DNA of 64,000 nucleotides from Caulochytrium protostelioides (Eukaryota > Chytridiomycota > Caulochytriomycetes > Caulochytriales > Caulochytriaceae): assembly GCA_003615045.1 (NCBI GenBank), contig ML014115.1, positions 1-64,000 of the forward strand, written 5' to 3'. The position numbers were made by a program, and so were the translations under genes. Position 1 is the first letter of the stretch, and the number at the start of each line of letters is the position of its first letter. The notes beneath the pieces are model-generated. The model was not told the DNA's origin, made no database searches, and worked only from the letters and a program-made list of their open reading frames with translations. This document shows, one piece after another, positions 43,907-55,564 of the stretch.

Positions 43907-46900
43907 CGTGGGTCGTTCGCCCTCCGGGCGCGACGCGGCGCGAAGCGGTCCCGTCCTGTGGCCGTAGCGCGCAATGCAGTCCCTAGCAACGCGGCCAATT
44001 TCAATAGCAACGCGTCTGTCGAGGGCTCGGGCGCCGCGGGGCGGTATTAAAACAAGCGCGTGGCGAGTGTACAGACGGATGCTCGTGGATGCCGGTCGCC
44101 GGTGCGCCGTATCACTGCAGTCGGCGTATGGGCCAGATCGGAGTCAGGAGCGCGGGGCTGCCTCTGGATATGACGCACCAGGTATGAAAAATAAAATAAA
44201 AGGCCCGTCCCAAGAGCTGCGGCAGCGCTTCTCCTCTGCGGCAGCCACGCGAACAGGGTGCGGCAGGCAGCGCTATACACTTCGCACGTCTTTCTGTCTA
44301 CTACTTTAGCGTGGCGGCGAGACCCAGTGCAGCGGAGCGCAAGCGTCCGTTTCGCCTCCGAGGGCTGCGGTGCATCGGAGTTGACCGATGGCAACGATGG
44401 CGGCGCGAGGCCCCCGACGACCGGCGGCCCCACGAGTGAGCACACGCGGACACCTCGGCCGGCCGCGGCGGCGCCCGCGATGGCGATGGCCGTCGCGGCC
44501 GGAGAACGGCGGAAGTCGAACCAGCTGCGATCCTTGCGTATCCCTTGCGGACGGGTCGCGGCGTGCGACGGCGGCGTTCGAGGAAGGGGCGGCGTCGGGG
44601 GGCGTCCGGGCACCAGTCGAGCCCAGGCCGAGGCTCAAGCGAGGGCTGACGTGGCGGGCGCGGGCCGACGGCGACGCAGGCGGCGCGGCGGCCGGTAGGA
44701 AGCAGCAAGGCTGAGGACCGGTTGGTGCGAGGTCCAGCGGAGCGAGGCCGAAAGGTCGGAGCTCGGGCACGCAGCCCTACACAACATCACAACAGGGGTC
44801 GGCGGTCTGAGCGGAACGGCGGTCACATTGAAACGCCGCTCCCGCCAAGATCGGCGGTGTTCTTAGGCAAAGACGGGCGGAGAAAGGGCCGTCGACCATG
44901 CAACCATTGGGAAACGGCATGCGTGCTGGGGCCATCAGGGCATGGCCCAGCGAGTGGAAAGCAGGATCCATGATGCATACATAGAATCCTGCTCGCACCA
45001 TCCATCGCGCTTTATACGCTTTAGGACTTGAGGACTTTAGGACCTTTCTGCGTGGCGGCAAGGGGGGCGCCACCATGTCACCCGAACCGCGTTCTCGCCG
45101 TCAAATCCCACGCCCACGCCTGGCGCGGGGCAGGGAGCCCCTGTTCTTGATACTCACGCTCCTGCTCACACTGGGCTTAACGAGGGGCACGCGGCTCTCA
45201 CACCGATCATGGGACACGCCGCGACTTTTACGCCTCAGCACCAGACCACTCGCTGTCATAAAAACGCGGCACTCGGTATTAGCCGAGTTCATATCAACGC
45301 TGCTAACTGGCTATCTGGCTGGTTGACCCCTCCCGGTCCAGGGTTGGCCCACGGTCTCAGTCTTGTGCGAGACGCGATGGGCATGCTGGGTACTTCTGTG
45401 CATGGCGTCATGGCCTTGACTCATGGCAGATGGCGGCAGCACATCCCTCTCCGACGCGTGACGTCACCCCTAATGCGATGCGATTTTATGCAATGTAATG
45501 CGACGCGATGATGGATAAACATCGATGATTCTGTGAAGGGGAACATGCAGCACGCGGCGTTGACGTGTGCGTCTGGCACACACACCCATAAGGTCGCATC
45601 CTGTTTGACCCCCCTCTGCCGCTTATCTCTCATCCAATCCGAATTCAGTCGTACCGCGTAGGTCCTGGCGTCGATTTAGTCGCTGGCCGCACCGGCCGAG
45701 CATCCATAGAATCGCTTGGGTTCATCATTAACGCCCATGAAAAATAGTTGCGGAGGCCACCGATGGGAGGCATCAGGGCCAAACGCGGGCTCCGCAGCGG
45801 TCCAGTCATCATGAAGCAGCAGAGGCCGAGGCAGCCCTTAAAAATGCCACGTGCCTGTGCACGCGGCAAGGGCTTTGACCGGGCTCCGCTGGCCACCACG
45901 CGCTACGGAGCACTCCGCAGAGAAGGGGCAGGGCCAGCCGAAAGCCACGGGTGGACCTCTCGACGGCGTGCTCGACAAAGAGCGCCTGGGATCGCGTCTC
46001 CGCTCGATGAGTGCTCCACTCAAGAGTCGAGACGTCGACTAACTTCTGCTGAGCCACGAGGAGGAAGGGGACTACCTGGGTTTGGGAGGATCGCGGACGC
46101 TTTCAAAGCCATAGGACATCGGGCAATGCAGGGTGCATCCTGTCATTACTGCAAGGCGGTTAAACCCATCTGACACGAAACCTTATCAAAAAGCCACGTA
46201 GCGCCACGAATGGATTTTTTATGAAAAAAGGAAGCCGACGGACATTGTTACAAAAGCCACTCATCAGTAGCATTTTTTTTATTCTTGCAGGAGTCGAGTT
46301 AATACCGGCTCGGGGTAGAAGTGGAGAATCTATTCCGCTTCCCCGGGGCATGCATCTCCCCGGCCAATCCCTGTTTTCTTGTCTGGCGTAGCTGATCGGT
46401 CGATGAGGATCGATGCCGCCTCAGGCGCGTCATCCATGGTCACGTCGCGTCGATGCATACCAGAAATAAAAAGTATTGCCCGATGTGGGCGATCCTGTCC
46501 ATGCATCACTAGGACGAGCGATTGTCTTGAAGGTGCTGCGCTCTGTCCGCGGACGCGGTCCCCGCCGATAACGCCCGAGTTTCTCCTGAGTTCTCGTCGT
46601 CGTGCTCCTTCGCTCCTTCGCAGCCTTGGCCTTGGGCTGTGAGAGAAGCAGGGCGGGAGCCACTACCGTGTCGGGGGCACCGACGTCTGGGGACTTTTGG
46701 GCTTCGGTCGCCGGGGCGCGCCTCTCACCCTGCCCACCCTGCCCATGCGAACGGTACTGCGAGCACCTGCTGAGGGCAACGTTGCTGGCAGCGATGACGC
46801 AGCTCGGCGCGAGTGATGTGCCACCCGTCCTTCACGGACTCTGCCTTCGGCATGCGCAAAGCCCGCGGCAGATTCGACGTCGGCGCAAGCAAGCGTATGC

Positions 46901-48234
46901 TATGGTTGACCGCTTTACTCCATCTTTTGTCTTCGGAATGTCTTGGCTTCGCCTGGGGGTGAGCGGCCATGATGGCAGCGACCACGACGGTCTTGAAGGC
47001 CTTGCGTTTTCTGTCATGTCATGCTTTGCCCAAGCGTGTAGCCAGGAAGCGCGCGAGGGGTCAGAGACAGCGGCTTCGATCGTCTCTGCTTATCCACCGC
47101 CATCTGCTCCTCGATCGTCGATGTCCTTGTCATGGTGCATGCTCCGTGGTGCAAATGCCGACCTCGCTAGCCAAGGGGGTGCCGCGTGCCGCCGAGCATG
47201 GACGGGTGACGACAACGACGTCAATTCCTGACTTCTGCGGCTGCCAGTGGCGATGGCGGTGACGGAGGCTGGTTGTACGCATCCTGCGGACACATGCCCT
47301 CGTGCCCGTGTCTGCCCCCATGCCCGCGCCAGCCTAATCAGTGGTGGCCACTGTTCGGGGCCGTCCTCCCGAGTACCGAATTTCACGATGGCGCAGACCC
47401 CAGCCACAGCCACAAGACCGCATGAAGGTACGCCGTCCGGTCGGCGGCAGTGACCCCTGCGGCCTTCCGCGTAGGTAGGCCGATTCATGGCAAACTCCTT
47501 CTATGGCCGATTCCATGGTATGTGGCCTTCGTGTGTGCGCGCCTGACGAGGCGTGGCGAGCGTTCCCATGCAGGGGCGAGACGATGCACATGTCTTTGCC
47601 AGGGGCCGTGGACACCGCGTCCTCCGGTGTGGGCCGGCAAGGGGAAGGTTTGGTCGCGAGGCCTTCCTCGGGCCAACCTGCGGCCTCCGCCCCGAGCGCG
47701 CCAAAGCGGGTCCGCCGCCCCATCGCGACCGGCGGTGGTCGGAGCTCCCTCAGAATTGAGATTGATGGCTTGCGCGCCTCCCCAAAGCGCATCAACAATG
47801 ACGATAAATTGGCACGCAGGAAGGTGGATCGTGCGGCCCCCGCCGGTCGGCTTCAAAACCCGCTATCAACCGACTTTACCCTCGCGAGCCGTAAGGCAGC
47901 ATGGTGAGTCAGATGGCCCATACCCGTGCGTAAGGATTTTTGATGGGTGACCGCATAGCCTTTAGTGGAGACAGGACTCTATCATATCACGTCGTTGCTG
48001 TCGTCTTCCAAAGAATTCCAACATCAGAAATTCAGATGAAGGCATGGATTGACGCACGATTTACGGAATCGAAGCCGATGACGCACACTCGATCACGACC
48101 ACGCGTCAGAATGTCCGCCTCCCCGCGGACTCACACCAACCGTCATTTTCGCGGCTGACGAGCCGCTGTGAATAGTGTGATTGGTGCAAGTATGGAGTCG
48201 GCATAAGAGGGCAGCGATCAAAGACTTGATGCGA

Positions 48235-48420
48235 TTTGACGTCCCCGTTCCGAGCAATTTTGCGTACCGCGGACTCAATGCCGCCCTGAGCATCCTAAGC
48301 TGCCTGGCCTCACCAATGAGGCTTGCGGCGCTGTGCCGCGTCCCGAGGCAAGACGAGTTGCAGCCCCTCGTCGGCAAGCGCATCCGACGCTCAATCGAGT
48401 GCGGAATACCTCCGGGAGAG
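48235..48420 (+). pseudogene. C-terminal fragment related to TnpB/Fanzor-like nuclease
   Basis: The open frame reads FAYRGLNAALSIL...LAALCRVPRQ...LQPLVGKRIRRSIEC. This parallels, block by block, the remnant near 55,570-55,700 on the opposite strand (FVNLDLYAALNIRRCL...LRRIPRQ...LQPVVGKRLRR). The DLNAALNI pattern is typical of the last RuvC motif of TnpB/Fanzor-family proteins. Here the expected Asp is Gly, so the piece is dead. Upstream sequence does not resemble the rest of such a protein. Likely an old element remnant, with family assignment by inference. Confidence 0.45.
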
Positions 48421-48491
48421 ACCCTCCGGGGACTACAAAGGGACCATGGTGTTCGTGTTGAGATGTCTCGCCGTGCAGTCTGTGGATCCAT

Positions 48492-48533
48492 TGAAAAAAA
48501 AAAAGAATACGAAAAAAAAAAGAAAAAAAAGCA
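48492..48533. repeat. A-rich tract
   Basis: Runs of 10-12 A broken by single other bases, lying about 70 bases downstream of the nuclease-like fragment. It may mark a retroposed 3' end, or be a simple slippage tract. Confidence 0.8.
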
Positions 48534-48601
48534 AGACAGAAAACGATACGATCATTGACGACCGTCAGAACCATCGCCGAGGTTGCCACTAGATGATAGG
48601 C

Positions 48602-50302
48602 TTAGGCCCACACCGTCAAGGCGAGCGGGCCGCGGCCATGGGAATGCTTGCGTGCGCGCTTGCTCGTGCGCACCACATCGTCGGTCAAGCCGTCGCCGAC
48701 AGCAATGCCACGCAGGGCATCCATCCGATCGCTGTCGAGCGACTCTGATGAGATGTACGACGTCAGGTCCTCCGGCGTCGTCGTATGCGGACGGCGGCTC
48801 CCGCCCATCGTGCCTGACGGCAGACTCGAGGCGCCATGGGCATGCAAGATGGCCTGCCCGCGGCCCCCGTTGCTGAGCGGCGCAGCCGCCGCCAGAGTGC
48901 CCGGCGGCGCGGAGGAACGCATCGCTTGGGAAGGTTGACGGCCCGCGTCGACCACGTGGGCGCTCGGCGCAACGGCCGCATGCTGCGGCGCCGATCCCGC
49001 AAAGAAGCCAGCGGCGGCGTGAGCGTGGGCTTGCGCATGGGCTGCCGCGGCCGTGTCGCCAGCGACGTCGGCAGGCGGCGGCGAGGCCGGCGGCGACAGC
49101 AGCATCGTGCAGGGGCCACGGGTATGGTGGGTCTGATGGAGGCGGTACTGCTGCAGTGACTGCTGCGGGTGCGGTTGTCGGTACTGCGACTGCAGCGGGC
49201 GGTGCGAAGCGGCGGCGGGAGGGCGAACAGAAGGCATCGTAGCGGGCACCGACGCGGCGGCCGCCGCCACGGGCTGTGCGGACGTCAAATGATAGTCACC
49301 ATGTGACCAGGAACGGGCGACCGGCTGCCGTGAGGACAGCGGCGGTGGAGGACCGGCGACCGGCGCCGAGGCCGGCGCGCCGTGCGCGGCATAGGGAGCA
49401 CGGACGTCGTGCGAGGGCGCGTGGGCGGCCGATGCCGTAGCCGAGAGCGCCGTGCGCGCCGCCAGGGCGGCCGGCTCCATGGTGAGCTCCATGTCGGTCT
49501 CGGTCTGCAGGAGGAACATGCCCCAGGGCGCGTCCCAGGCCCGGAGGGTAGCGGTCCAGGCGCACCACGTGTCACGCGAGACCCAGAGGTGGTGATCCAA
49601 GCGGTTGAGGAAGGCCACCTCGTTGGCGCGGAGATCAGGTGCTGAGAGTCCGGCTGCGCGGGCCCACGCGCGAAGAGGCACGGAGCCGTGGTCGCGCTGA
49701 ATCTTGGTGGCGCAGATCAAAGCCGCGAGCAGCATCCGTCGACCGCAAAGACATGCCGGGGCGATCAACAGCTGGTCCGGAGTGGTCGTCACGACAGAAC
49801 AGGAGGATGGCGAGCCCGATGAGGAGGGCGTCAATGACGACTGAGTCGACGACGACGGCGACGGCGCAGCTGAAGTGGCCCTCAGCGGGGCGCCGGCCGC
49901 AGCCGCGGCGGCGGCTGCCGAGGCCGCGTTGACGTTCGCCATCGTGACGGCCGAGGAGGCGAGCGCCAGCTGCTTGCGGAAACGCACGAGGAAGAGGAGC
50001 GCGAGCTCCAACGTGGGCGCGGCGATGGCGCAGCGGGCGACGAGTTCCACCACGAACCGGCGTGCCGAGAAGAGAGTCGCGTCAGTGCGCAGCGGGAAGT
50101 AGTACTCGAGAATGGCGGCGGCCACGTGGTGCAGCGAGGGCACGTCGGCGGGTCCAGGGCGCAGGTGGGAGAGCGGCGCGGCCGGTGTGGGTGCGGCGCC
50201 CATGGCCGAGGCGTGGTGGGCCGATCGCGCTGACGGGTGCGCGTGCGAGTGCGGCGCCACGACCGGGGCCACGACCGGAGCCGCGACAGAAGTCGAGCGC
50301 AT
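48602..50302 (-). CDS. PCL/PHO80-type cyclin
   Basis: A 566-aa intronless protein (ATG 50302). The cyclin box lies at about residues 55-245 and is split by an Ala/Ser-rich insertion. The parts are: VAAAILEYYFPLRTDATLFSARRFVVELVARC (first helices), LELALLFLVRFRKQL, then RMLLAALICATKIQRDHGSVPLRAWARAAGLSAPDLRANEVAFLNRLDHHLWVSRDTW. The SxxDLRxxExxFLxxLDxxLxVxxxxW pattern is typical of the PCL1/PCL2 type, which partners the CDK Pho85 and acts in G1 progression and polarity. The long C-terminus is Ala/His/Gln-rich and probably unstructured. It ends with a basic SKRARKHSHGRG segment that could be a nuclear signal. Which CDK it binds cannot be told. Confidence 0.8.
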   Translation of the reverse strand: MRSTSVAAPVVAPVVAPHSHAHPSARSAHHASAMGAAPTPAAPLSHLRPGPADVPSLHHVAAAILEYYFPLRTDATLFSARRFVVELVARCAIAAPTLELALLFLVRFRKQLALASSAVTMANVNAASAAAAAAAAGAPLRATSAAPSPSSSTQSSLTPSSSGSPSSCSVVTTTPDQLLIAPACLCGRRMLLAALICATKIQRDHGSVPLRAWARAAGLSAPDLRANEVAFLNRLDHHLWVSRDTWCAWTATLRAWDAPWGMFLLQTETDMELTMEPAALAARTALSATASAAHAPSHDVRAPYAAHGAPASAPVAGPPPPLSSRQPVARSWSHGDYHLTSAQPVAAAAASVPATMPSVRPPAAASHRPLQSQYRQPHPQQSLQQYRLHQTHHTRGPCTMLLSPPASPPPADVAGDTAAAAHAQAHAHAAAGFFAGSAPQHAAVAPSAHVVDAGRQPSQAMRSSAPPGTLAAAAPLSNGGRGQAILHAHGASSLPSGTMGGSRRPHTTTPEDLTSYISSESLDSDRMDALRGIAVGDGLTDDVVRTSKRARKHSHGRGPLALTVWA

Positions 50303-53300
50303 GGTGGTGGGATACCAAGAAGGGTGGATGTGGGGGATCGAGCAAGCGAGCAAGCAGAAGGAGTATCGTCAGGTCTGTCAGGAGGAGGACACGAAGCGCA
50401 AAGCGAGCATACGTGCCACACCAACAAGCGAGATAAGGAAGCTTTCCTGAAAAGAGAATGGCGGGGATCACGGCGTCCGCAGGGTATCAACGAGAGGCCG
50501 AGCCCTATCTCATGAAGAGGCAAAGGCCACGCTAGCAGCTTCAGTGCGATGCGGTGATGGTGCTACCTCCCGGTAGCGTCTCCGCGATGACGTCGAAAAA
50601 GAATGAGACTGAAAAGAGGCGAAGTGATGTATCGCTCAAGATCCGCGCCGGCGCGATTTGAGGAGGGTAGAGAATCAGAAGGAAAGTGGCACCGAGCGGT
50701 AGGGTTTACAGAGAAAGGAACGGTCTCCGCTACGTGAAAGCAAGAGAGCATCAAAGAAAGGCTACGAGTCCCGAAAAATGCCAGTGAGCACGTAGCGTTG
50801 TGCGCCGAGGAAGGCCGGCCAGGATACAATGATAAAACAGAATCAGAGAAAAAGAAAAAGAAAAGAAAACAAGAAGCAGGAGAGGAAATGAGAAGATAAG
50901 GGGTTTTTGGTGATAACTACAGCCAGCAATGTGGAGGCTCGTCACGTTAAGGAAATCGTCAACGTCTTCGACACAGCTGATGTCTGATTGAGAGAGGCTC
51001 TTTAAATGTTGAGGAAAAGCCGCTCTTTTTATCTTTCTGCTCCGATCGGCTGCGCCATGACCGTGCGCGGACACCGCTTCGCGAGTGTGGCCGTCGACCC
51101 AGACGTCGGGCCGTTGAGCACGATCCGCATCGCTTATATATCATAACGTGCTCCGAGCGGCGCGAGCGTCCTGGACAGGAGCAGTCTCGATGGAGGAAGT
51201 TGTTCGTCAAGGCCCACACGGGACCTCGTCGCATGCGTCCATGCGGCACGCGCACGCACATCCACGCATCCACCCAAGGCAACGGCCTGACCGACCGACC
51301 GCCGTGGGCCGACGGGTTCATGAGGACGAACGAAGATGCGACGCTGGGCGGCCGCTCCGGCGCACGCCACGCCTCAGTTGCTTGTCTGTCCTGGTTCATC
51401 TCGGGCTTCCGTCTTGCTGCGCCGATGCTTGCCCTCTGTTGTGTGCTGCACACATCCCCGCGGGCCGGCACAACCACCATCATCATCACCATTACGGCCC
51501 CTTCGCCACAACAACCGGGAGACAAAGGATGGCAGCGCCGCCGCCGCGGTTCCGCGGGAGGAGACGGCAAGAAGGAAAGAAGGAACGGCGTGCCGTGCTG
51601 GTCGGCTCCCCTCTACCGCCCCTCTCCGGGCTGGCTGCCCCTCTCGCCCTCGGCGGGTGCAAATCACGCAGACGAGCCCCGAAAGCAAAAAAAAGTTGGT
51701 GGACCGCACGCAGGCATCGACAGTTGATAATTGGTGGGCCATCCGACCCGGCCGCGGGCGGTCGTGCGTGGGCTTCTCAGGTCATGTTGCATTCTGCCGC
51801 GCCATCGCAACCTCAGCGTCGCAGCAAGGCCCCACTACGTGTGACCCGGCGCGGATCTCGCTCAAGGGCAGGTGCCCTACTGTGCCTTGCAGTCCGTCTC
51901 AGCCCATTCTCAGCCGCTCAGCAGGGTGGTGATGGCTCGCCGCATGGCAAGTAGGGTGAGACACCTGAGCCTCTGCGTCGTGTCAACAACAAGACTGGCG
52001 TGAGCCTTCGCCGTCGCCTGTGGGCAAAGTCTGTTGGTGCTGCCCCCGCCGCCGCTGGTGCTGCCGCTGCGAGTATGCTGTCCCGCAAATGGCCGCGCTC
52101 AGGAAGAAGGGGTGGCAACGGGGCAGGGGGCATCGGCGAACTGGCCCACGGCGGTCGGGGCCCCCCCTTCCCCCATTCCGCCCCCGCGCGTCCCTCAGGC
52201 CCCACCCCTTTCCCGAACAACGCAACGCGACGACTGCCTTCGGATGCGCGATCCTCCGGCTCGGACCGCGGGATCCTTCGCTTTTCATTCCTCCCCCTTG
52301 GTAAGCCCCCGGCACCAGGTCGCCTGCACCCATCGGGCCGCGGCGGCGGCGACACGCTGTCTCGCTCGCGGCCGCCGTGCGGCGTCGTCCGTACCGTGCT
52401 CGAAGCATCGCGGCAAGCCGATGCCCTCCGTCGATGGTCTCGACGACTGAACCAGCGTTCGATGGCGGTTCACCCGGCCATGCAACCACAACAACGCATG
52501 GTGTCGCTCACGCGCGCAACGGCCGGGACGGTCTGGGCCGGACACGCACCGACCGCATGAGACCGCACGTCCTCCGCCCGGCCGCAAGAACGATGGCCAG
52601 CGACCACCGCCGCAGACCACGCGTACATCGACGCAGCGACACACCTACTTGGGACGGGCCTATCCATGCCATGCGGTGGGCGTTCGCAGTCCCGTCGATG
52701 CCCTAGACCGGGCCGGTGTGCCGGATGGCCAAGCAAGAGTGGGCACCCTCCCCCTGGTGTCGTGACGGGGGCGCGTTTCTCTAGACTAGGCGCAGATGCT
52801 TCGTGGTCCTCAGCGGCTGAACTCGGGCCACGCCGCGTGAACAAGCGCCCACACGACACGCATGGGCATGGCGACCCCCCCCCCATCTCATCATGATTAA
52901 GCCCCCATCGTGGTCGACGCGCTCTGGAAAAAAGACGCGCCCCAACCAACAACAGCCGAAGCAAAATGTGCCGCGCCGCTGAGCACGCCCGCCCACCTGC
53001 AGAAAATGTGAACGAACGAATTCTTTTAATTCCCTATTTCCTTTTTTTTCGTGGCGAAGGGGACCATCAGCGATGCTATTGCAGGAAGAAGGAAGATCAA
53101 TGGCGATGAGCAAAATAAGGTCAAACAGATGACTTGCTCTTCTCACAAACCGCGCAACGCGATTGCATGAAAGTTTTCCATAGACGCTTCCGCTCAACTT
53201 CCCATGGCGCCGCGTCTCAGATTTTTTTTCTTCTAGTCGCGTTGGGGGCACCGCGGCTTCATTCGACGGAGGCTGGCAGACGAAAAGTAGGCGCCTGAAG

Positions 53301-54847
53301 TCGCGCTTAGACTCAGGCGGGGCCGGCGCTGTGCGGCTCTCACCCTAAATATACTGCCTGATAAAGGCATGGATCGCTGATTTATGGAGGAAGTCAAATC
53401 ATGCGATAACTTTCTTGCTCGATACCGCCACGTCAAGCCATCGTCATCGTCATCGTGGCCGTGGCGCGGCGCGGTCGACTGAGAAGACCTTGTTGACGGC
53501 GTCTGCGCGAGCACCATTGGGATCCGCGGCGCACGGAGCCGAAGGCGTAGTGCTGCCTGCCGGACAATGATGCTCCGCTGCAGAAACCGGGCATCGAGCA
53601 TCAAGTCGTTCCCGAGCCAACGCGCCTCCAAGATCGAGAGTGTGGTGCGGCGGCCGGGAGCATCAGGGTCGCTGAGCCGTGGCCGCCTGGTGCTGTGGCG
53701 CCAAAGCATCGTTAACGCCAGCGCCACTGCCGATGCGAGCGCCAGCGCTAATTTAAGCAGACGACGAAACCTCAGCCTTGCAATAGACCAATGCCTGTTT
53801 CCTATGATGCACGATGGTCGAGCCCAATCGCAGCCGACATTGCATGCCTTCACTGGCGACGTCTTCCGGCGGGCGACATTGTGTTTCGGCCCTCGGCGTG
53901 TCTTTTGCCTGGCCCAGACCTCGGCATTCAAGTGCATTTCTGCGGAGGTGATGCGGCGACGTCTCGGCCATCAGGCCCGCCCGTGGCCCACATCCGATCA
54001 TCAGTTGTGGGCATCGCGTCGGCCTCCGATCGTCATCTGAGCGGGGGTGCTAGTGTTCAGTACGCGCGATCCAAACCGGTCCCCACCCCGTGATCCATAC
54101 CCACACCTACACACACACCTGTGATCGGGTTGAGGACAGCCCACCGTTGCGACATCATCAACACCGCGCCTTAGCATTTAAGGCTCACACTGCCGGCGCC
54201 CTCTGGGCTTTGGATGGCGGCCCCGGCCCACCCAAGCCACGATGTTGATGAATGGGCTCATGTGTGCCACGGCTTCGAAACCGATCTACCCCCACTCTAC
54301 ACAACAGAAAAGATGAAGAGATCGAGACAATGTGAGCACACGTGCCATGTATCCTTCTGTCGAGTTCCCCGCGCCGCGCCGCCGCGCCGCCGCGCCGCCC
54401 TCCCCCGGCAAACGGCAAGCACAGAGATCGGTGGCGCATGCGACATCCGAGGGCATGCGGAGCGGGTTGAGCGTGGGCGCGTGGCATCACCCACACCGCG
54501 AGGAGCCGCGGGCACGAGGTCCAGCCGGCGCCGCAGAGGTCGACGATAGCAATGACGTGAGCCGGCGGTCATGTCACATGGGCAGCACACCTGGGGCGTG
54601 GCCAGCGTAGCGTTTACCCATGGCACGAGATCAACATGCTACGGCACCCGTGTCAGCATGCTGAATGACGTGACACATCCCGCACATCGGGCACGATCTA
54701 GGTCACGGCCCCTATATTTCTCTGCAAATGGTGCTTCGACCAACGGGTCCCTCGGCCCTCACGATGATGCAAATTGAGACTGAATCGGCTGATTATCTTA
54801 GAAGAATGAGATAATCTGCATCGGGCCGGCGTGGAGGCGCGGTGCGG
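50303..54847. other. Gene-poor region of about 4.5 kb
   Basis: Upstream of the cyclin gene. Its first several hundred bases must include the cyclin promoter and 5' leader. Long overlapping frames (for example 51,148-51,954 plus and 53,233-53,937 minus, the latter with one Ala/Leu-rich hydrophobic segment) show no recognisable family. The composition is GC-rich but frames are not consistent with conserved genes. No tRNA or rRNA is seen. Confidence 0.45.
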
Positions 54848-55515
54848 TCGATCAGCGCGGAGATCAGCATGATGGCCTATTCAGTGTCGGTTTCTACTCT
54901 GCCTACCTCGCGGCCGGTACAGGTCGAGGTGATCACCACAGCGATGACAAGCAGCACGTCTGGGAGTCGGCCACCAGTGGCTCGTTCACCATCCCCCACA
55001 ACGCCGTCCACCCGTCTATCAGCCGCGGTACCGTGATCTGTCTGCATATGAGTAATGACCAAATCGCGTTCGTCGAGTGGAAGATAGAGGACTATTTCAA
55101 GCAGCACCCGGAGTTCATTGGCTACCCGAAACAGCGTGGTCGAGAAGGGTCGATGATGAGGACGCTGCCGCCGAGTAGGTCAAGAATGCCGAGCAAGAGG
55201 GCGAGGACGACAAGTCTAAGGTTGGTGCGACGGGAACGCCGAGGCTGTCAATCCCGAGAAGGCCATCACGGAGATGACCGAGGAGCTCTACTAGACAAAA
55301 TCTCCGTGGACCCGCAACCCCCACGGTAGCAGGTCTAAAGAGTACGGCGTTTGCTACAAGTCGCGCATCAACGAATGAGAGGAACACCTGCTCGTGAAGC
55401 ACTGCTCGGTTCAGGGCTACCAAGAGGTTCACGATATTCTCTCTCAGCGCACGTCGTTCAACTTGTTTGAGTCGAAGAGGAAGCGCAACAGCATCGAGGC
55501 ATGTTTTTATTAGGT
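54848..55515 (+). pseudogene. HSP90 pseudogene fragment
   Basis: A degenerate copy of cytosolic HSP90 covering the end of the ATP-binding domain and part of the middle domain. Recognisable blocks in order: GFYSAYLAA, HVWESATSGSFTI, SRGTVICLHM, QHPEFIGYP, then after a gap PWTRNP, EEHLLVKHCSVQGY, and NLFESKRKRN. A one-base loss before GFYSAYL shifts the frame. Stop codons interrupt the middle domain (before the PWTRNP block and before EEHLLVKH). The acidic linker between the domains is scrambled. The N-terminal half of the ATPase domain and the C-terminal domain are missing. Similarity ends near 55,515, about 50 bases from the nuclease remnant on the other strand. It cannot encode a chaperone. 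A functional HSP90 must lie elsewhere. Confidence 0.87.
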
Positions 55516-55564
55516 CCACCCTAACCGACCAAACACGAACACCCTCTTTGGTGTACGGGGCTTC

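Larger units (their letters stand above)
43907..48601. other. Gene-poor region of about 4.7 kb
   Basis: Between the kinesin start and the 3' end of the cyclin gene (both minus strand). Short overlapping frames show no known domains. Sequence is less GC-rich in parts (45,000-46,400). One fragment at about 48,235-48,420 is a degenerate nuclease remnant, listed separately, followed by an A-rich tract. Confidence 0.5.

Noticed and set aside
42236-44050. A 604-codon plus-strand frame across the kinesin gene
   Set aside because: Antisense of the motor domain; no independent evidence of coding.
53233-53937. A 234-codon minus-strand frame with one hydrophobic segment
   Set aside because: The Ala/Leu stretch could be a membrane helix, but nothing else is conserved and it lies in the decayed region.
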